Shown: piece by piece, positions 1 to 8,439 of the stretch
Numbering within the stretch: the stretch's first letter is position 1
Layout of the letters: each line of letters opens with the position of its first letter
Assembly: GCA_036733305.1 (NCBI GenBank)
Contig: DAINAT010000003.1
Location: 1 to 64,000 of the forward strand
From: UBA7672 sp036733305
GTDB taxonomy: Bacteria > Pseudomonadota > Alphaproteobacteria > Caulobacterales > Hyphomonadaceae
Reading direction: 5' to 3'
DNA: 64,000 bases
Position numbers and translations under genes: made by a program
Notes under the pieces: model-generated
The model's database searches: none
What the model was told of the DNA's origin: nothing
Seen by the model: the letters and a program-made list of their open reading frames with translations, nothing else

Positions 1-94
1 TGGAGAGCTGGAGCAGCTTGATCGCCTGCTGCAGCTGCGGCGTCATGACGAGGGACTGGCCCTGTCTCAGCTGCAGACGATGCGCAAGCGCCAA
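1..94 (-). CDS. rpoN: RNA polymerase sigma-54 factor RpoN, N-terminal fragment
   Basis: Only the first 31 or so codons are in the window; the gene runs off the left edge. The minus strand reads LRQGQSLVMTPQLQQAIKLL, the signature of RpoN region I, which binds activators and controls open-complex formation. I place the start at a TTG at 92-94 because a GGAGG-type ribosome site (complement of 101-105) sits just upstream and no in-frame ATG fits. It follows lptB by 123 bp in the same direction, the usual alphaproteobacterial order. It supplies the sigma factor needed by the psp promoter at the far end of this window. The identity is firm; the exact start is inferred. Confidence 0.9.
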   Translation of the reverse strand, partial: MALAHRLQLRQGQSLVMTPQLQQAIKLLQLS

Positions 95-217
95 AAGAAC
101 CTCCCAGAAACCGCGCCGGGCGAGCCTATGCCGGCCGACCCCACTCACAGAGCCACAATTAACCGGTCGGTATTAAAATTGCATAATCGGCAACGTCAGA
201 ACCGTCGGGAATCCCCG

Positions 218-1000
218 TCACTGCGTGCTGAATCTTGCTCCAAGGTAAACACGGCGGACATCTTCGTTAGTAAGTACGGCGGATGGCGTGCCCTCGAACA
301 GCACCTTCCCGTCGTAGATGATCGAGGCCCGATCGACGATTTCGAGGGTTTCGCGGACCTGGTGATCTGTAATCAGGACCCCGAGGCCCCTGCCCTTGAG
401 ATAACGGACCAGATCGGAAATGTCGGACACGGCCAGCGGGTCGATGCCGGTGAAGGGTTCGTCCAGCAACATGAAGTTCGGCCGGGAGGCCAGCGCGCGG
501 GCAATCTCGACCCTGCGGCGCTCCCCGCCCGACAGGGAGTTGGCGTTCTGCTTGGCCAGCCGGGCGATCTGGAGCTCCTCCAGCAGCGACTCGGTCAGCT
601 CCTGGCGCTTGGAACGGCTGTCCTCGGTCAGTTCGGCCACGGACATGACGTTGTCCCAGACGCTCATGCCACGGAAGATCGAGTTTTCCTGAGGCAGGTA
701 GCCCACGCCCAGGCGGGCGCGCTGGTACATCGGCAGGGCTGTGACATCCGCACCATCGATGGTGACCCGGCCCGCGTCAGCCTGGATCAGCCCCATCATC
801 ATGTAGAAGCAGGTGGTCTTGCCCGCGCCGTTCGGACCCAGCAGGCCGACGATCTCGCCACGGCGCACGTGCAGGCCGACATCCTTCACGACCTGACGGC
901 TTTTGAACGACTTGGCCAGATTGGCAGCGCGCAGACCGTCGCGGTCATCCGCGCCAGCCTGGCCTTGAGCGAAGATCTTTTCAGCGGGCGCGTCGGCCAT
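218..1000 (-). CDS. lptB: LPS export ABC transporter ATP-binding protein LptB
   Basis: This is the cytoplasmic ATPase of the LptB2FGC machine that drives lipopolysaccharide from the inner membrane to the cell surface. The 260-residue product has Walker A (GPNGAGKTT), the signature LSGGE, Walker B followed by the catalytic Glu (FMLLDEPF) and the switch His (ITDH). The reading frame is open further upstream, but the ATG at 1000 leaves a 7-bp gap after lptA and begins MADAPAEK, so I prefer it. It forms a tight minus-strand unit with lptC and lptA upstream and rpoN downstream. Confidence 0.96.
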   Translation of the reverse strand: MADAPAEKIFAQGQAGADDRDGLRAANLAKSFKSRQVVKDVGLHVRRGEIVGLLGPNGAGKTTCFYMMMGLIQADAGRVTIDGADVTALPMYQRARLGVGYLPQENSIFRGMSVWDNVMSVAELTEDSRSKRQELTESLLEELQIARLAKQNANSLSGGERRRVEIARALASRPNFMLLDEPFTGIDPLAVSDISDLVRYLKGRGLGVLITDHQVRETLEIVDRASIIYDGKVLFEGTPSAVLTNEDVRRVYLGARFSTQ

Positions 1001-1007
1001 CAGGATC

Positions 1008-1562
1008 TCAGTTCGGACGCGTTGCAGGAGCTGCGGGCGCAGCCGGGTCACGCTTCGAGGCGGGCGTGAAGATAGAGGTCACGCGGTTGGAGCCGGCGGT
1101 GATGACCGTGCGGCCTTCCGCGACCTTGTAGACGACCTGCGTGCCGCGAACGACGCCTTCCGTGCCACGCGAAAGAATAACATCGCCCGTGATGGTGATG
1201 GTGTCGGCGGTATAGTCGTACTGGGCCCTGTCGCCACGGATCTTCACATCCGGCGCGGTGTAGAAGACGCGGCCTTCGGCGATCAGCTGTTCCATCGCCT
1301 CGCACTGGGAATCTTCGCCCGCGACGGGCTTGGTCTTGGCGCAGAGCACGGTGAGCTTGTCGGCGGTGATACGGCTGTCGGCCTGCGTCGCAACAACGTC
1401 GCCTGTGTACACACCACGGCCTTCGTTCTGCAGATACGACGCCTCCTTCGAGGTGATCTCGACCGGAGCGTCGCCGCGGCCGATCTGGGCGGCGGCAGGG
1501 CCAGCGGCCAGGATCGCGCCGGCAACGCCAGCCAGAAGAAGGGTGAAATGCTTGCCCGTCAT
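1008..1562 (-). CDS. lptA: LPS periplasmic transport protein LptA
   Basis: LptA (OstA-like) forms the periplasmic bridge that carries LPS between LptC and LptD. The 184-residue product starts MTGKHFTLLLAG with a clear Sec signal peptide ending near AAGPAAAQ. The body has the OstA pattern of short beta repeats (VEITSKEA, YTGDVVATQ, ITADKLTV, IRGDRAQYDY). The start at 1562 lies 10 bp after the lptC stop. Longer in-frame starts upstream would fall inside lptC and would bury the signal peptide, so I reject them. Confidence 0.93.
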   Translation of the reverse strand: MTGKHFTLLLAGVAGAILAAGPAAAQIGRGDAPVEITSKEASYLQNEGRGVYTGDVVATQADSRITADKLTVLCAKTKPVAGEDSQCEAMEQLIAEGRVFYTAPDVKIRGDRAQYDYTADTITITGDVILSRGTEGVVRGTQVVYKVAEGRTVITAGSNRVTSIFTPASKRDPAAPAAPATRPN

Positions 1563-1572
1563 AGTGGTCGTC

Positions 1573-2235
1573 CTAATTGGCGCCGCCGGTTGGCCGGGCG
1601 CCGCGTTTCCTTTTGGGCGTGAATCTTGTCCAAACATTGCCCTTGAGGACGATGCGGTTGCCGTCATCCAGCACCTCATACTCGTCCGCCCGAATCTCGC
1701 CAATGGGCCCCACCCCGTTGAGCGGGGTCTGCCCCTCCACCCTGTTTTCCTTCACATGCATGCGGGTACGCTGCGAGGTGAAGGTGTATCCGGCGGCATC
1801 CGTCATCACGACATCGCCCATCAGATCGAGGACTTCGGCGTCGGCGTTCCATACGCCCTCTCGCGCCTGAACCACGGATGAGGCGGCATCCTCAAGGCGC
1901 GGATTGACCAGATCGATCAGCGACACGTCCTCGCGGCGGCGGCGGGCGGTCTCAGCCGTCAGGTTGTAGGGGCGATCATTCGAATCAAACCCCTCGAACC
2001 GGGGAGCCAGCACAGTGACGCTGAGACCGGAGGTAGGGCCGGACACGGGCGTGGGCGCGAGGCTGGAATTGATGATGGTGCCGACCAGCGTTCCGGCCGA
2101 AAGCACAGCGCCAATCGTGAACAGCAGCCGCAGGATATGCACAAGCGCCGTGCGCCGACGCGCCTCCTTCAGCGAGGTAGCGCGCCGCGGACCCCAGAGA
2201 TCCATCGAACGATGCGGATTTGCGGCAGTGACCAT
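1573..2235 (-). CDS. lptC: LPS export protein LptC
   Basis: LptC is a bitopic inner-membrane protein that passes LPS from the LptB2FG transporter to LptA. The product is 220 residues, with a basic N-terminus, one membrane segment near residues 33-53 (LRLLFTIGAVLSAGTL) and a periplasmic OstA-like beta domain (LTAETARRR, DVVMTDAAG, GNVWTRFT). It heads the lptCAB-rpoN unit and lies 76 bp downstream of the RNase D gene. Confidence 0.92.
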   Translation of the reverse strand: MVTAANPHRSMDLWGPRRATSLKEARRRTALVHILRLLFTIGAVLSAGTLVGTIINSSLAPTPVSGPTSGLSVTVLAPRFEGFDSNDRPYNLTAETARRRREDVSLIDLVNPRLEDAASSVVQAREGVWNADAEVLDLMGDVVMTDAAGYTFTSQRTRMHVKENRVEGQTPLNGVGPIGEIRADEYEVLDDGNRIVLKGNVWTRFTPKRKRGARPTGGAN

Positions 2236-2311
2236 GCGCCAGCCTAGGACGGGAACCTTGTCTGGGAAACCTTCTGACTTCAGTCACAGGGCCCAAAAGA
2301 GGCGGAATTTC

Positions 2312-2926
2312 CTAGCTGTGTGCAAAAATGTCTTGCTCGGCCCAGCCGGACAGGTCGAGAGCCGCCCGGACCGGCAGGAAGTCGAAGCAGGCCTGCGCCA
2401 GCTCGGTACGGCCTTCGCGGGCCAGCATGACGTCCAGCTTGGCCTTCAGCTCATGCAGGTGGGTCACGTCGGAGGCGGCATAGGCCAGCTGCGCGTCGGA
2501 GAGCTTCTCGGCGCCCCAGTCGGACGATTGCTGAGCTTTCGACATGTCGATGTTCAGAAGCTCGCGCGACAGATCCTTGAGGCCGTGGCGATCCGTGTAG
2601 GTACGGGCGAGGCGCGAGGCGATCTTGGTGCAATAGACGGGGAAGCACGGCGCGCCGAGCCATTGCTGGATCATGCCGAGATCGAAGCGCGCGAAGTGGA
2701 AGATCTTGAGCACGCGCGGATTGGACACCAGCGCCTTGAGGTTCGGACAGTTATAGTCCGGACGATTGAGGCGAACGACGTGCGCATCGCCCTTCCCGTC
2801 TGACAGCTGCACCACGCACAGGGCGTCGCGGAAAGGATTGAGTCCCATCGTCTCGGTGTCGATGGCAACGGAACCCGTGAACGTAACGTTCGCCGGAAGA
2901 TCCCCCTCGTGGTGGTGAATAGCCAT
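2312..2926 (-). CDS. rnd: Short ribonuclease D (3'-5' exonuclease, DEDDy)
   Basis: This is a 204-residue DEDD-superfamily exonuclease expected to trim the 3' ends of structured RNAs such as tRNA precursors. Motif I is DTETMGLNPF, motif II lies around FHFARFDLGM, and motif III is YAASDV, whose Tyr places it in the DEDDy subclass. It lacks the two HRDC domains of the roughly 375-residue E. coli RNase D and matches the compact alphaproteobacterial form. I chose the ATG at 2926 (MAIHHHEGD) because homology begins soon after it; the frame is open for 17 more codons. Confidence 0.9.
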   Translation of the reverse strand: MAIHHHEGDLPANVTFTGSVAIDTETMGLNPFRDALCVVQLSDGKGDAHVVRLNRPDYNCPNLKALVSNPRVLKIFHFARFDLGMIQQWLGAPCFPVYCTKIASRLARTYTDRHGLKDLSRELLNIDMSKAQQSSDWGAEKLSDAQLAYAASDVTHLHELKAKLDVMLAREGRTELAQACFDFLPVRAALDLSGWAEQDIFAHS

Positions 2927-2998
2927 AGATGCCTCGCTTTCGGGGGCAGCAATGGCGAAAAACGGGCCGGAACACAACCCGGTCAGGGCTTTGCGAAC

Positions 2999-4171
2999 CT
3001 ATGTGCGCTCGAGATAAGCCGCCGTGGCCATTCCACCGGCCGTACAAACGCCGACCAGAGCCTTTTTTTTGCCCCGACGGCCGAGTTCCAGCAGCGTCGA
3101 GCCGAGATAGCGGATGCCTGACATGCCATAGGGATGGCCCAGCGCAATCGCCCCGCCATTCACATTGGTCGTCTCCCACGGCGTATCGAGCTGCGCCTGA
3201 TTGTAAAGCGTGGTGACGGCGTAGGCCTCGTGCAGCTCCCACAAGTCGATATCGGCGTTGGAGAGCGCGTGCTGCTTCATCAGCTTACGAATTGCCGGGG
3301 TGATGGCGATGCTCATCTCCTCCGGCGCGACGGAGGCGAGTTGCATCCCGCGGAACAGGCCGATGATCGGCAGGCCGCGCTTTGCAGCTAAATCGGCATC
3401 CATCATCACGACAGCGCCGGCGCCGTCTGAAAGCTGCGAGGCATTGCCAGCCGTCGTCGTGCCGCCCTCATAGACGGGCTTGAGCTTGGCGAGACCTTCG
3501 ATCGTCGTGTCGGCACGCGGACCTTCATCATGGTCGAGCGTTACCTGCTGTTCGCTCGTCTGCCCTGTCGCGCGATCAGTGACTTTCATCGTGGTGGTGA
3601 ACGGCGTGATCTCGTCAGCGAACTTGCCCGCCGCACGCGCGACCTCAACGCGCTGCTGGCTTTTCACCACATAAGCATCGAGTGCGTCGCGACTAATGCC
3701 GTATTTCTTCGCGACGAAGTCGGCGGTCTCATTCATCGTCCACCAGACGGAGGGCATCTTCGCCTGCAGCGGCGGATAGAAGAAGCCGTCAACCGCGATG
3801 CCGATCTGCACGAGGCTGATGCTCTCGACGCCGCCAGCGATGCCGCATGCAATCTCGCCCGTGGCGATGCGGCTGGCGATCATCGAGGCGGCTGTGAGGC
3901 CTGAGCCGCAATAGCGGTTGACCGTCACGCCCGGCACATCGAAGCCGGCTTCAAGCGAGGCGGTGCGACCAATATTGTGGCCGGTCGCGCCCTGCGGCAG
4001 GCCGCAGCCGAGGACAACGTCTTCCACCTCGCCGCTTTCGATCTTCGCCCGCGAGACCGCTTCCTTCAACACATGCGCCGCAAGCGGAATGCCGTGTGTC
4101 TGGTTGAGCGCGCCACGGAAGGCCTTGGCGATGCCTGTGCGGCAATAGCTGACGACGGCTACGTCTTTCAT
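2999..4171 (-). CDS. Acetyl-CoA acyltransferase (thiolase)
   Basis: This thiolase cleaves 3-ketoacyl-CoA with CoA in beta-oxidation, or runs in reverse as a condensing enzyme. The 390-residue product has the acyl-accepting Cys in NRYCGSGLTA, the His of GHPYGMSG and the base Cys of VCTAGGMATA. The ATG at 4171 follows a GGGAT-type ribosome site and begins MKDVAVVSYCRTGIAKAF. It sits 22 bp downstream of the quinone-oxidoreductase-type gene and probably shares its transcript. Substrate chain length cannot be read from the sequence. Confidence 0.93.
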   Translation of the reverse strand: MKDVAVVSYCRTGIAKAFRGALNQTHGIPLAAHVLKEAVSRAKIESGEVEDVVLGCGLPQGATGHNIGRTASLEAGFDVPGVTVNRYCGSGLTAASMIASRIATGEIACGIAGGVESISLVQIGIAVDGFFYPPLQAKMPSVWWTMNETADFVAKKYGISRDALDAYVVKSQQRVEVARAAGKFADEITPFTTTMKVTDRATGQTSEQQVTLDHDEGPRADTTIEGLAKLKPVYEGGTTTAGNASQLSDGAGAVVMMDADLAAKRGLPIIGLFRGMQLASVAPEEMSIAITPAIRKLMKQHALSNADIDLWELHEAYAVTTLYNQAQLDTPWETTNVNGGAIALGHPYGMSGIRYLGSTLLELGRRGKKKALVGVCTAGGMATAAYLERT

Positions 4172-4193
4172 GACGATCCCTTTTCGCGAGACT

Positions 4194-5189
4194 TCAGGCG
4201 TTGACGTCAACGACCACGCGGCCGCGGACCTTGCCCTCGACAATAGCACGGCCAAGGTCGGGCACATCAGACAGCGTCGCCGGATGCACCATGGCGCTCA
4301 GCTTGGCGAGATCGAGATCACGCGCCAGCCGGCTCCACGCCTCCTCGCGGTCAGCCTTCGAACGCATGACGCTGTCGATGCCGGCAAGCGTGACGTTGCG
4401 CAGAATGAAAGGCGCAACCGACGCCGGCAGATCCATGCCCTGCGCGAGACCGCAAGCCGTGACCGTGCCGCCGTATTTCGTCGCGGCGAGGATGTTCGCA
4501 AGCGTGTGGCTGCCGACAGCGTCAACACCGCCTGCCCAGCGCTCCTTGCCCAACGGGCGACCGGGCCCGGCGAACTCAGCCGCATCAACAACCTCCTTCG
4601 CACCGAGACCGACGAGGTAATCCGTCTCGCTCTCCTTGCGGCGCGATGAAGCGACAACGTGATAGCCGAGCTTTGCCAGTAGCGCGATTGCGACAGAGCC
4701 CACGCCGCCAGCGGCGCCGGTCACGATGATCGGCCCCTTGTCTGGCGTAACGCCGTTACGCTCCAGCGCGATGACACAGAGCATCGCCGTATAACCCGCC
4801 GTACCGATCGCCATTGCGTCCGGGTTCGAGATGCCAGACGGCAACTTCACCAGCCAGTCGCCATTCACGCGCGCGACTTGCGAGAAGCCTCCATTGTGCA
4901 TCTCGCCAACGCCCCAGCCATTCAATACGACGCGATCGCCAGGCTTGTAGGCTTCGGTATCCGAACGGATGACTTCGCCAGCGAAGTCGATGCCGGGAAT
5001 AAGCGGCCACGCGCGCACGACGGGCGACTTGCCGGTGATGGCGAGGCCATCCTTGAAGTTCACGGTCGAATGGCTGACGCGCACAGTCACATCGCCGGGC
5101 ATCAGATCGGCTTCGCTGAGACTTTCGAAACGGACCTCTTGTCCACCTTCAGTCTTGTGGACGCGGAGCGCGCGGAATGTGTCGGCCAT
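4194..5189 (-). CDS. Zn-free medium-chain reductase, AcuI/YhdH family (acrylyl-CoA reductase-like)
   Basis: This is a 331-residue NADPH-dependent oxidoreductase of the MDR superfamily. Family members such as AcuI reduce acryloyl-CoA to propionyl-CoA. The nucleotide-binding motif is TGAAGGVGSVA near the middle, and the N-terminal GroES-like fold contains HSTVNFKDGL and PGIDFAGEV. No catalytic zinc Cys/His set is seen, as expected for this branch. The start is MADTFRAL at 5189. The downstream thiolase suggests a short acyl-CoA catabolic unit; the exact substrate is inferred. Confidence 0.85.
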   Translation of the reverse strand: MADTFRALRVHKTEGGQEVRFESLSEADLMPGDVTVRVSHSTVNFKDGLAITGKSPVVRAWPLIPGIDFAGEVIRSDTEAYKPGDRVVLNGWGVGEMHNGGFSQVARVNGDWLVKLPSGISNPDAMAIGTAGYTAMLCVIALERNGVTPDKGPIIVTGAAGGVGSVAIALLAKLGYHVVASSRRKESETDYLVGLGAKEVVDAAEFAGPGRPLGKERWAGGVDAVGSHTLANILAATKYGGTVTACGLAQGMDLPASVAPFILRNVTLAGIDSVMRSKADREEAWSRLARDLDLAKLSAMVHPATLSDVPDLGRAIVEGKVRGRVVVDVNA

Positions 5190-5352
5190 GATGATCCCTG
5201 TCTTGTTGGGCGCACTCAAACAGGGTTAGCGCGCACGTCAACGGGATCGCGATCCTCGTCGCTCATTTCGGGAGTTGTCGGCTTCGTCCGACGGGTTAGG
5301 CCAGCTCCAGTCCTCTTGACCTAACGTAAAGATTTCGCGGCGCGCACCAAAA

Positions 5353-5386
5353 GCAGAGTGTGTGCTCTGCAGCATTCATGCTGCAG
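5353..5386. promoter_or_regulatory. Two overlapping inverted repeats upstream of the TonB receptor
   Basis: GCAGAG-N6-CTCTGC (5353-5370) overlaps CTGCAGCAT-TC-ATGCTGCAG (5367-5386). The shared CTGC lets either hairpin form but not both at once. The site lies about 220 bp before the receptor start in a gene-free leader. It could be a regulator site or an RNA switch; no known family was recognised. Confidence 0.45.
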
Positions 5387-5453
5387 TCGCGAATGAGTTC
5401 GTACAAAGACAATTTTAGCGTGTGCTTCGGGCATCACTAACAACCAATCGTCG

Positions 5454-5482
5454 TTGCGGAATGACTTTAAGGTATTCCGCAA
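5454..5482. promoter_or_regulatory. Inverted repeat TTGCGGAAT-N11-ATTCCGCAA, candidate operator
   Basis: Two perfect 9-bp arms (5454-5462 and 5474-5482) flank an 11-bp spacer, about 120 bp before the TonB-receptor start. The symmetry and spacing fit a dimeric repressor or activator site. No T-tract follows, so it is not a terminator. Which regulator binds is unknown. Confidence 0.5.
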
Positions 5483-5604
5483 GGTCTTATTGAATTGACG
5501 TTAAGGGAACCTGATGAGAAGGAGCAGCAAGCCGGTAGTCCGGTTTGCGGTCAGCGCGCGAAGACGCGCCCCGCCGAGAGGATGCAACCCACAGGGAGGG
5601 CGCA

Positions 5605-8292
5605 ATGAAGCGCACTAAGTATTATTTGTTCGCGAGCGCGATCGCGCTCAGCACCACGTTCCCCGCGCTCGCCCAGGTTGCCGACCAGGCGCCCGCCGCC
5701 CCGCAGGCTGCGGATCAGGAGCCCTCGGCCCCTACGCGCGACGTCGTCGTTATCACCGCCAACAAGCGTGAAGAGACGGTCCAGGACATCGCTGTCGCCG
5801 TCACCGCCGTCACAGCGCAAGCCAAGGAACAGCTCGGCATCATCTCGGTGACCGACCTCACGAACGTGACGCCGGGCCTCTCCTACACGCCGGGCAACGA
5901 GCGCATCACGCTGCGCGGCATTGGCCGCCTGACCAACTCGTTCGGCGCGGACCCGGGCGTCGCCAACTATAACGACGGCATCTACACGCCGTTCGCCGTC
6001 ATGGCCGGCAAAGACTCGCTGCTGATCCAGCGCGTCGAAGTCCTCCGCGGACCGCAGGGCACGCTGTACGGCCGTAACGCCATCGGCGGCGCCATCAACA
6101 CGATCTCGCGTCGTCCGACCGACGAATTCACCACCGACTTCAAGCTCGGCCTCGGCAGCTACGACTACCGCAACATCGTAGCGGCTGTGTCCGGCCCGAT
6201 CACCGACTCGCTGCGTTACCGCGTCGCTGGTCAGCGCGAACAGCGCAACGGCATCGACTTCAACTACGGCACAGGCGCCAACGAAGGCTGGGAAATCGAC
6301 GACTACTACTACGAAGCCCAGCTCGAAGGCGAAATCGGCAACCGCTTCTCGTGGTGGCTGAAGGTCGCTGACTCGGGTTACGACAAGGCCGGCCCTCCGG
6401 GCGGCCGTACGGCAGCATTCTCGACAGCACCGTTCCTCTCGACCTTCGCACCGTCGGGCAGCGTCGGCCCGAACGCGGCTTTCGCCTACTCGAACCCGTC
6501 AGTGACCAGCTTCACGCAGACCGGCAACCGTCGCGATAACCCGTTCGCGACGAACCGTGAGCACGCCTACAACACCAACTATGCCTCGACCGCCAAGCTC
6601 GACCAGTATGACGAAGCGATCTTCGAGGCCGTGTACGAGACCGACTGGTTCGACATCAAATACACCGGCGGCTACACGTTCTACGACTACAAGCTGTACA
6701 GCGATGGCGACGGCACACCGCTCCAGTCGATCACGTACAACTCGATCAACGGCCAGAGCACGGCTGGCCTCTGCGGCCTCGCCGCCGCAAACCCGCTGAT
6801 CGGCTTCCCGACCTCGACGCTGTCGTCGGTTGGACTCGGCGCCTGCATCACCTCCGCCGGTTCGCGCACGATCTACCCGAACGTGCTGAACCTGTACGCT
6901 GAAAGCCGCTCGATGTTCTCGAACGAGATCAACCTGATCTCGACGACGGATGGTCCCCTCACCTGGATCGTCGGCGCGTACCAGTACCAGGAGAACTCGG
7001 AACAGCCGGGTCAGGTCCAGACGCTCGACAACGAGCCGCTGGCCAACAGCTACTTCAACCTCGGCACGATGAGCTTCATCGCGAACCCGAACCGCTATCT
7101 CCAGTACTTCGGCAACACCAGCCTGTTCAACGCTTACGGCGTCTACGGCCAGGCGGACTACACGCTGAACGACCAGCTGAAGTTCACGGCTGGCCTGCGC
7201 TACTCGATCGACAACAAAGAGTCGAAAGAAGAGGGCTTCCTCGCCTGCTACATCCTCTGCACGGCCAACGGCCTGCCGCTGTACTCGAACATCACGGCTT
7301 CGCAGTACGGCGCAGCAGTCACCGCCTCGCCGGGCGCTTACTATGACGACCGTGGCTTTGCCATCCGCCGTCTGAAAGACGACTGGGAAGCCGTCACCGG
7401 CATGCTGGGCGTCGAGTACCGTCCGTTCGACGACACGCTGACGTTCGCTAAATACTCGCGCGGCTACAAAGCCGGCGGCTTCAACAACCTTGGCTTCGGC
7501 GCTTCGCCGTACACCAAGCCGGAGTTCGTCGACTCGTACGAAGCGGGCTGGAAGCAAACCTGGGTCGACTTCGGCCTGACGACCAACGCAGCCCTGTTCT
7601 TCTACAAGTACACGGATGCACAAGCGCCGCTGGGCGTCGTCACGACCAACTCCGTGACCGGCCTGCAAAGCTCGTCGACGGCCTTCGTCAACCTGCCGGA
7701 AGTCGAGACCAAAGGCTTCGAACTCGAAGCCAACTGGAACCCGATCGACCCGCTGAACATCGGCTTCACCTACGCCTATCTCGATGCGCAGATCTCGCAG
7801 TCGGACACCTATCTCGATCCGTCGCGTGACTCGCGTTGCGTCGGCGCCACGGCCAACTCGCGCGTAACCTGCACGACGACCTTCACGACGCCGGTTGATC
7901 CGGCCGCGCGCCGCTCGGTCGAAGGCAACACGCTTGCCCAGTCGCCGGAGAACAAGGTCTCGATGAACGTGTCGTACCGCTTCGACATGGAAGATGGTTC
8001 GTACCTGCTGCCGACGATCTCCTACTCGTGGCGCGACAAGTTCTACGAGTCGTTCTTCAACAACTCGAGCGAGCTGTCGAAAGCCTACGATAACGTGGAC
8101 GCCCGCCTGAACTGGTACTCGCCCAACGAGACCTTCAGCATCACGGCCTGGGTGCGCAACGCCTTCGACAAGGAGCAATCCACGAGCGTTGGTGCGAACA
8201 GCTTCCGCGTCGCCGACAACGGTCAGTACCAGACCTTCGCCTACACGCCGCCGCGCATGGTTGGTGTGGATCTGAAGTTCCACTTTGAATAG
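5605..8292 (+). CDS. TonB-dependent outer-membrane receptor
   Basis: This 895-residue receptor imports a scarce ligand (siderophore, vitamin or carbohydrate, unspecified) across the outer membrane using TonB energy. A signal peptide ends at TFPALAQ. A TonB-box-like segment (DVVVITANKREE) is followed by a plug domain (LTNVTPGLSYTPG, RVEVLRGPQGTLYGRNAIGGAINTI) and a 22-strand-type barrel ending in the aromatic residue pattern VDLKFHFE. The ATG at 5605 follows a strong GGGAGGG ribosome site; earlier in-frame starts lack one. It stands alone, with a terminator downstream and a 415-bp leader upstream. Serine codons are mostly TCG, which may reflect high expression. Confidence 0.93.
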   Translation: MKRTKYYLFASAIALSTTFPALAQVADQAPAAPQAADQEPSAPTRDVVVITANKREETVQDIAVAVTAVTAQAKEQLGIISVTDLTNVTPGLSYTPGNERITLRGIGRLTNSFGADPGVANYNDGIYTPFAVMAGKDSLLIQRVEVLRGPQGTLYGRNAIGGAINTISRRPTDEFTTDFKLGLGSYDYRNIVAAVSGPITDSLRYRVAGQREQRNGIDFNYGTGANEGWEIDDYYYEAQLEGEIGNRFSWWLKVADSGYDKAGPPGGRTAAFSTAPFLSTFAPSGSVGPNAAFAYSNPSVTSFTQTGNRRDNPFATNREHAYNTNYASTAKLDQYDEAIFEAVYETDWFDIKYTGGYTFYDYKLYSDGDGTPLQSITYNSINGQSTAGLCGLAAANPLIGFPTSTLSSVGLGACITSAGSRTIYPNVLNLYAESRSMFSNEINLISTTDGPLTWIVGAYQYQENSEQPGQVQTLDNEPLANSYFNLGTMSFIANPNRYLQYFGNTSLFNAYGVYGQADYTLNDQLKFTAGLRYSIDNKESKEEGFLACYILCTANGLPLYSNITASQYGAAVTASPGAYYDDRGFAIRRLKDDWEAVTGMLGVEYRPFDDTLTFAKYSRGYKAGGFNNLGFGASPYTKPEFVDSYEAGWKQTWVDFGLTTNAALFFYKYTDAQAPLGVVTTNSVTGLQSSSTAFVNLPEVETKGFELEANWNPIDPLNIGFTYAYLDAQISQSDTYLDPSRDSRCVGATANSRVTCTTTFTTPVDPAARRSVEGNTLAQSPENKVSMNVSYRFDMEDGSYLLPTISYSWRDKFYESFFNNSSELSKAYDNVDARLNWYSPNETFSITAWVRNAFDKEQSTSVGANSFRVADNGQYQTFAYTPPRMVGVDLKFHFE

Positions 8293-8312
8293 GCGATAGC
8301 CCTTCAAAATTG

Positions 8313-8330
8313 GCCCGCTTCCCAGCGGGC
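8313..8330 (-). terminator. Hairpin likely ending the minus-strand REC-EAL operon
   Basis: GCCCGCT-TCCC-AGCGGGC forms a 7-bp stem. On the minus strand it is followed closely by a short T-run (complement of 8306-8309), so it can terminate transcripts coming from the REC-EAL gene that stops at 8440. The T-run is short and confidence is moderate. Confidence 0.45.
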
Positions 8331-8362
8331 ATTCCCGGTCTCCTCCCTGAGCCGGACACTGA

Positions 8363-8393
8363 TTGGCCTCCCACCCGGGAGGCCAATTTTTTT
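8363..8393 (+). terminator. Rho-independent terminator after the TonB receptor
   Basis: TTGGCCTCCC and GGGAGGCCAA form a 10-bp stem around an ACCC loop (8363-8386), followed by seven T residues (8387-8393). It lies 70 bp after the receptor stop codon and is a textbook intrinsic terminator. Confidence 0.92.
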
Positions 8394-8439
8394 GTCCGGA
8401 CACGGGCGCCTCAGGCCGGGTTCAGCAAGGCAGCCGCAC

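Noticed and set aside
6499..8403. A 634-codon minus-strand frame under the TonB receptor
   Set aside because: It is a composition artefact antisense to a well-supported receptor; its Val/Arg/Gly-rich translation shows no family.
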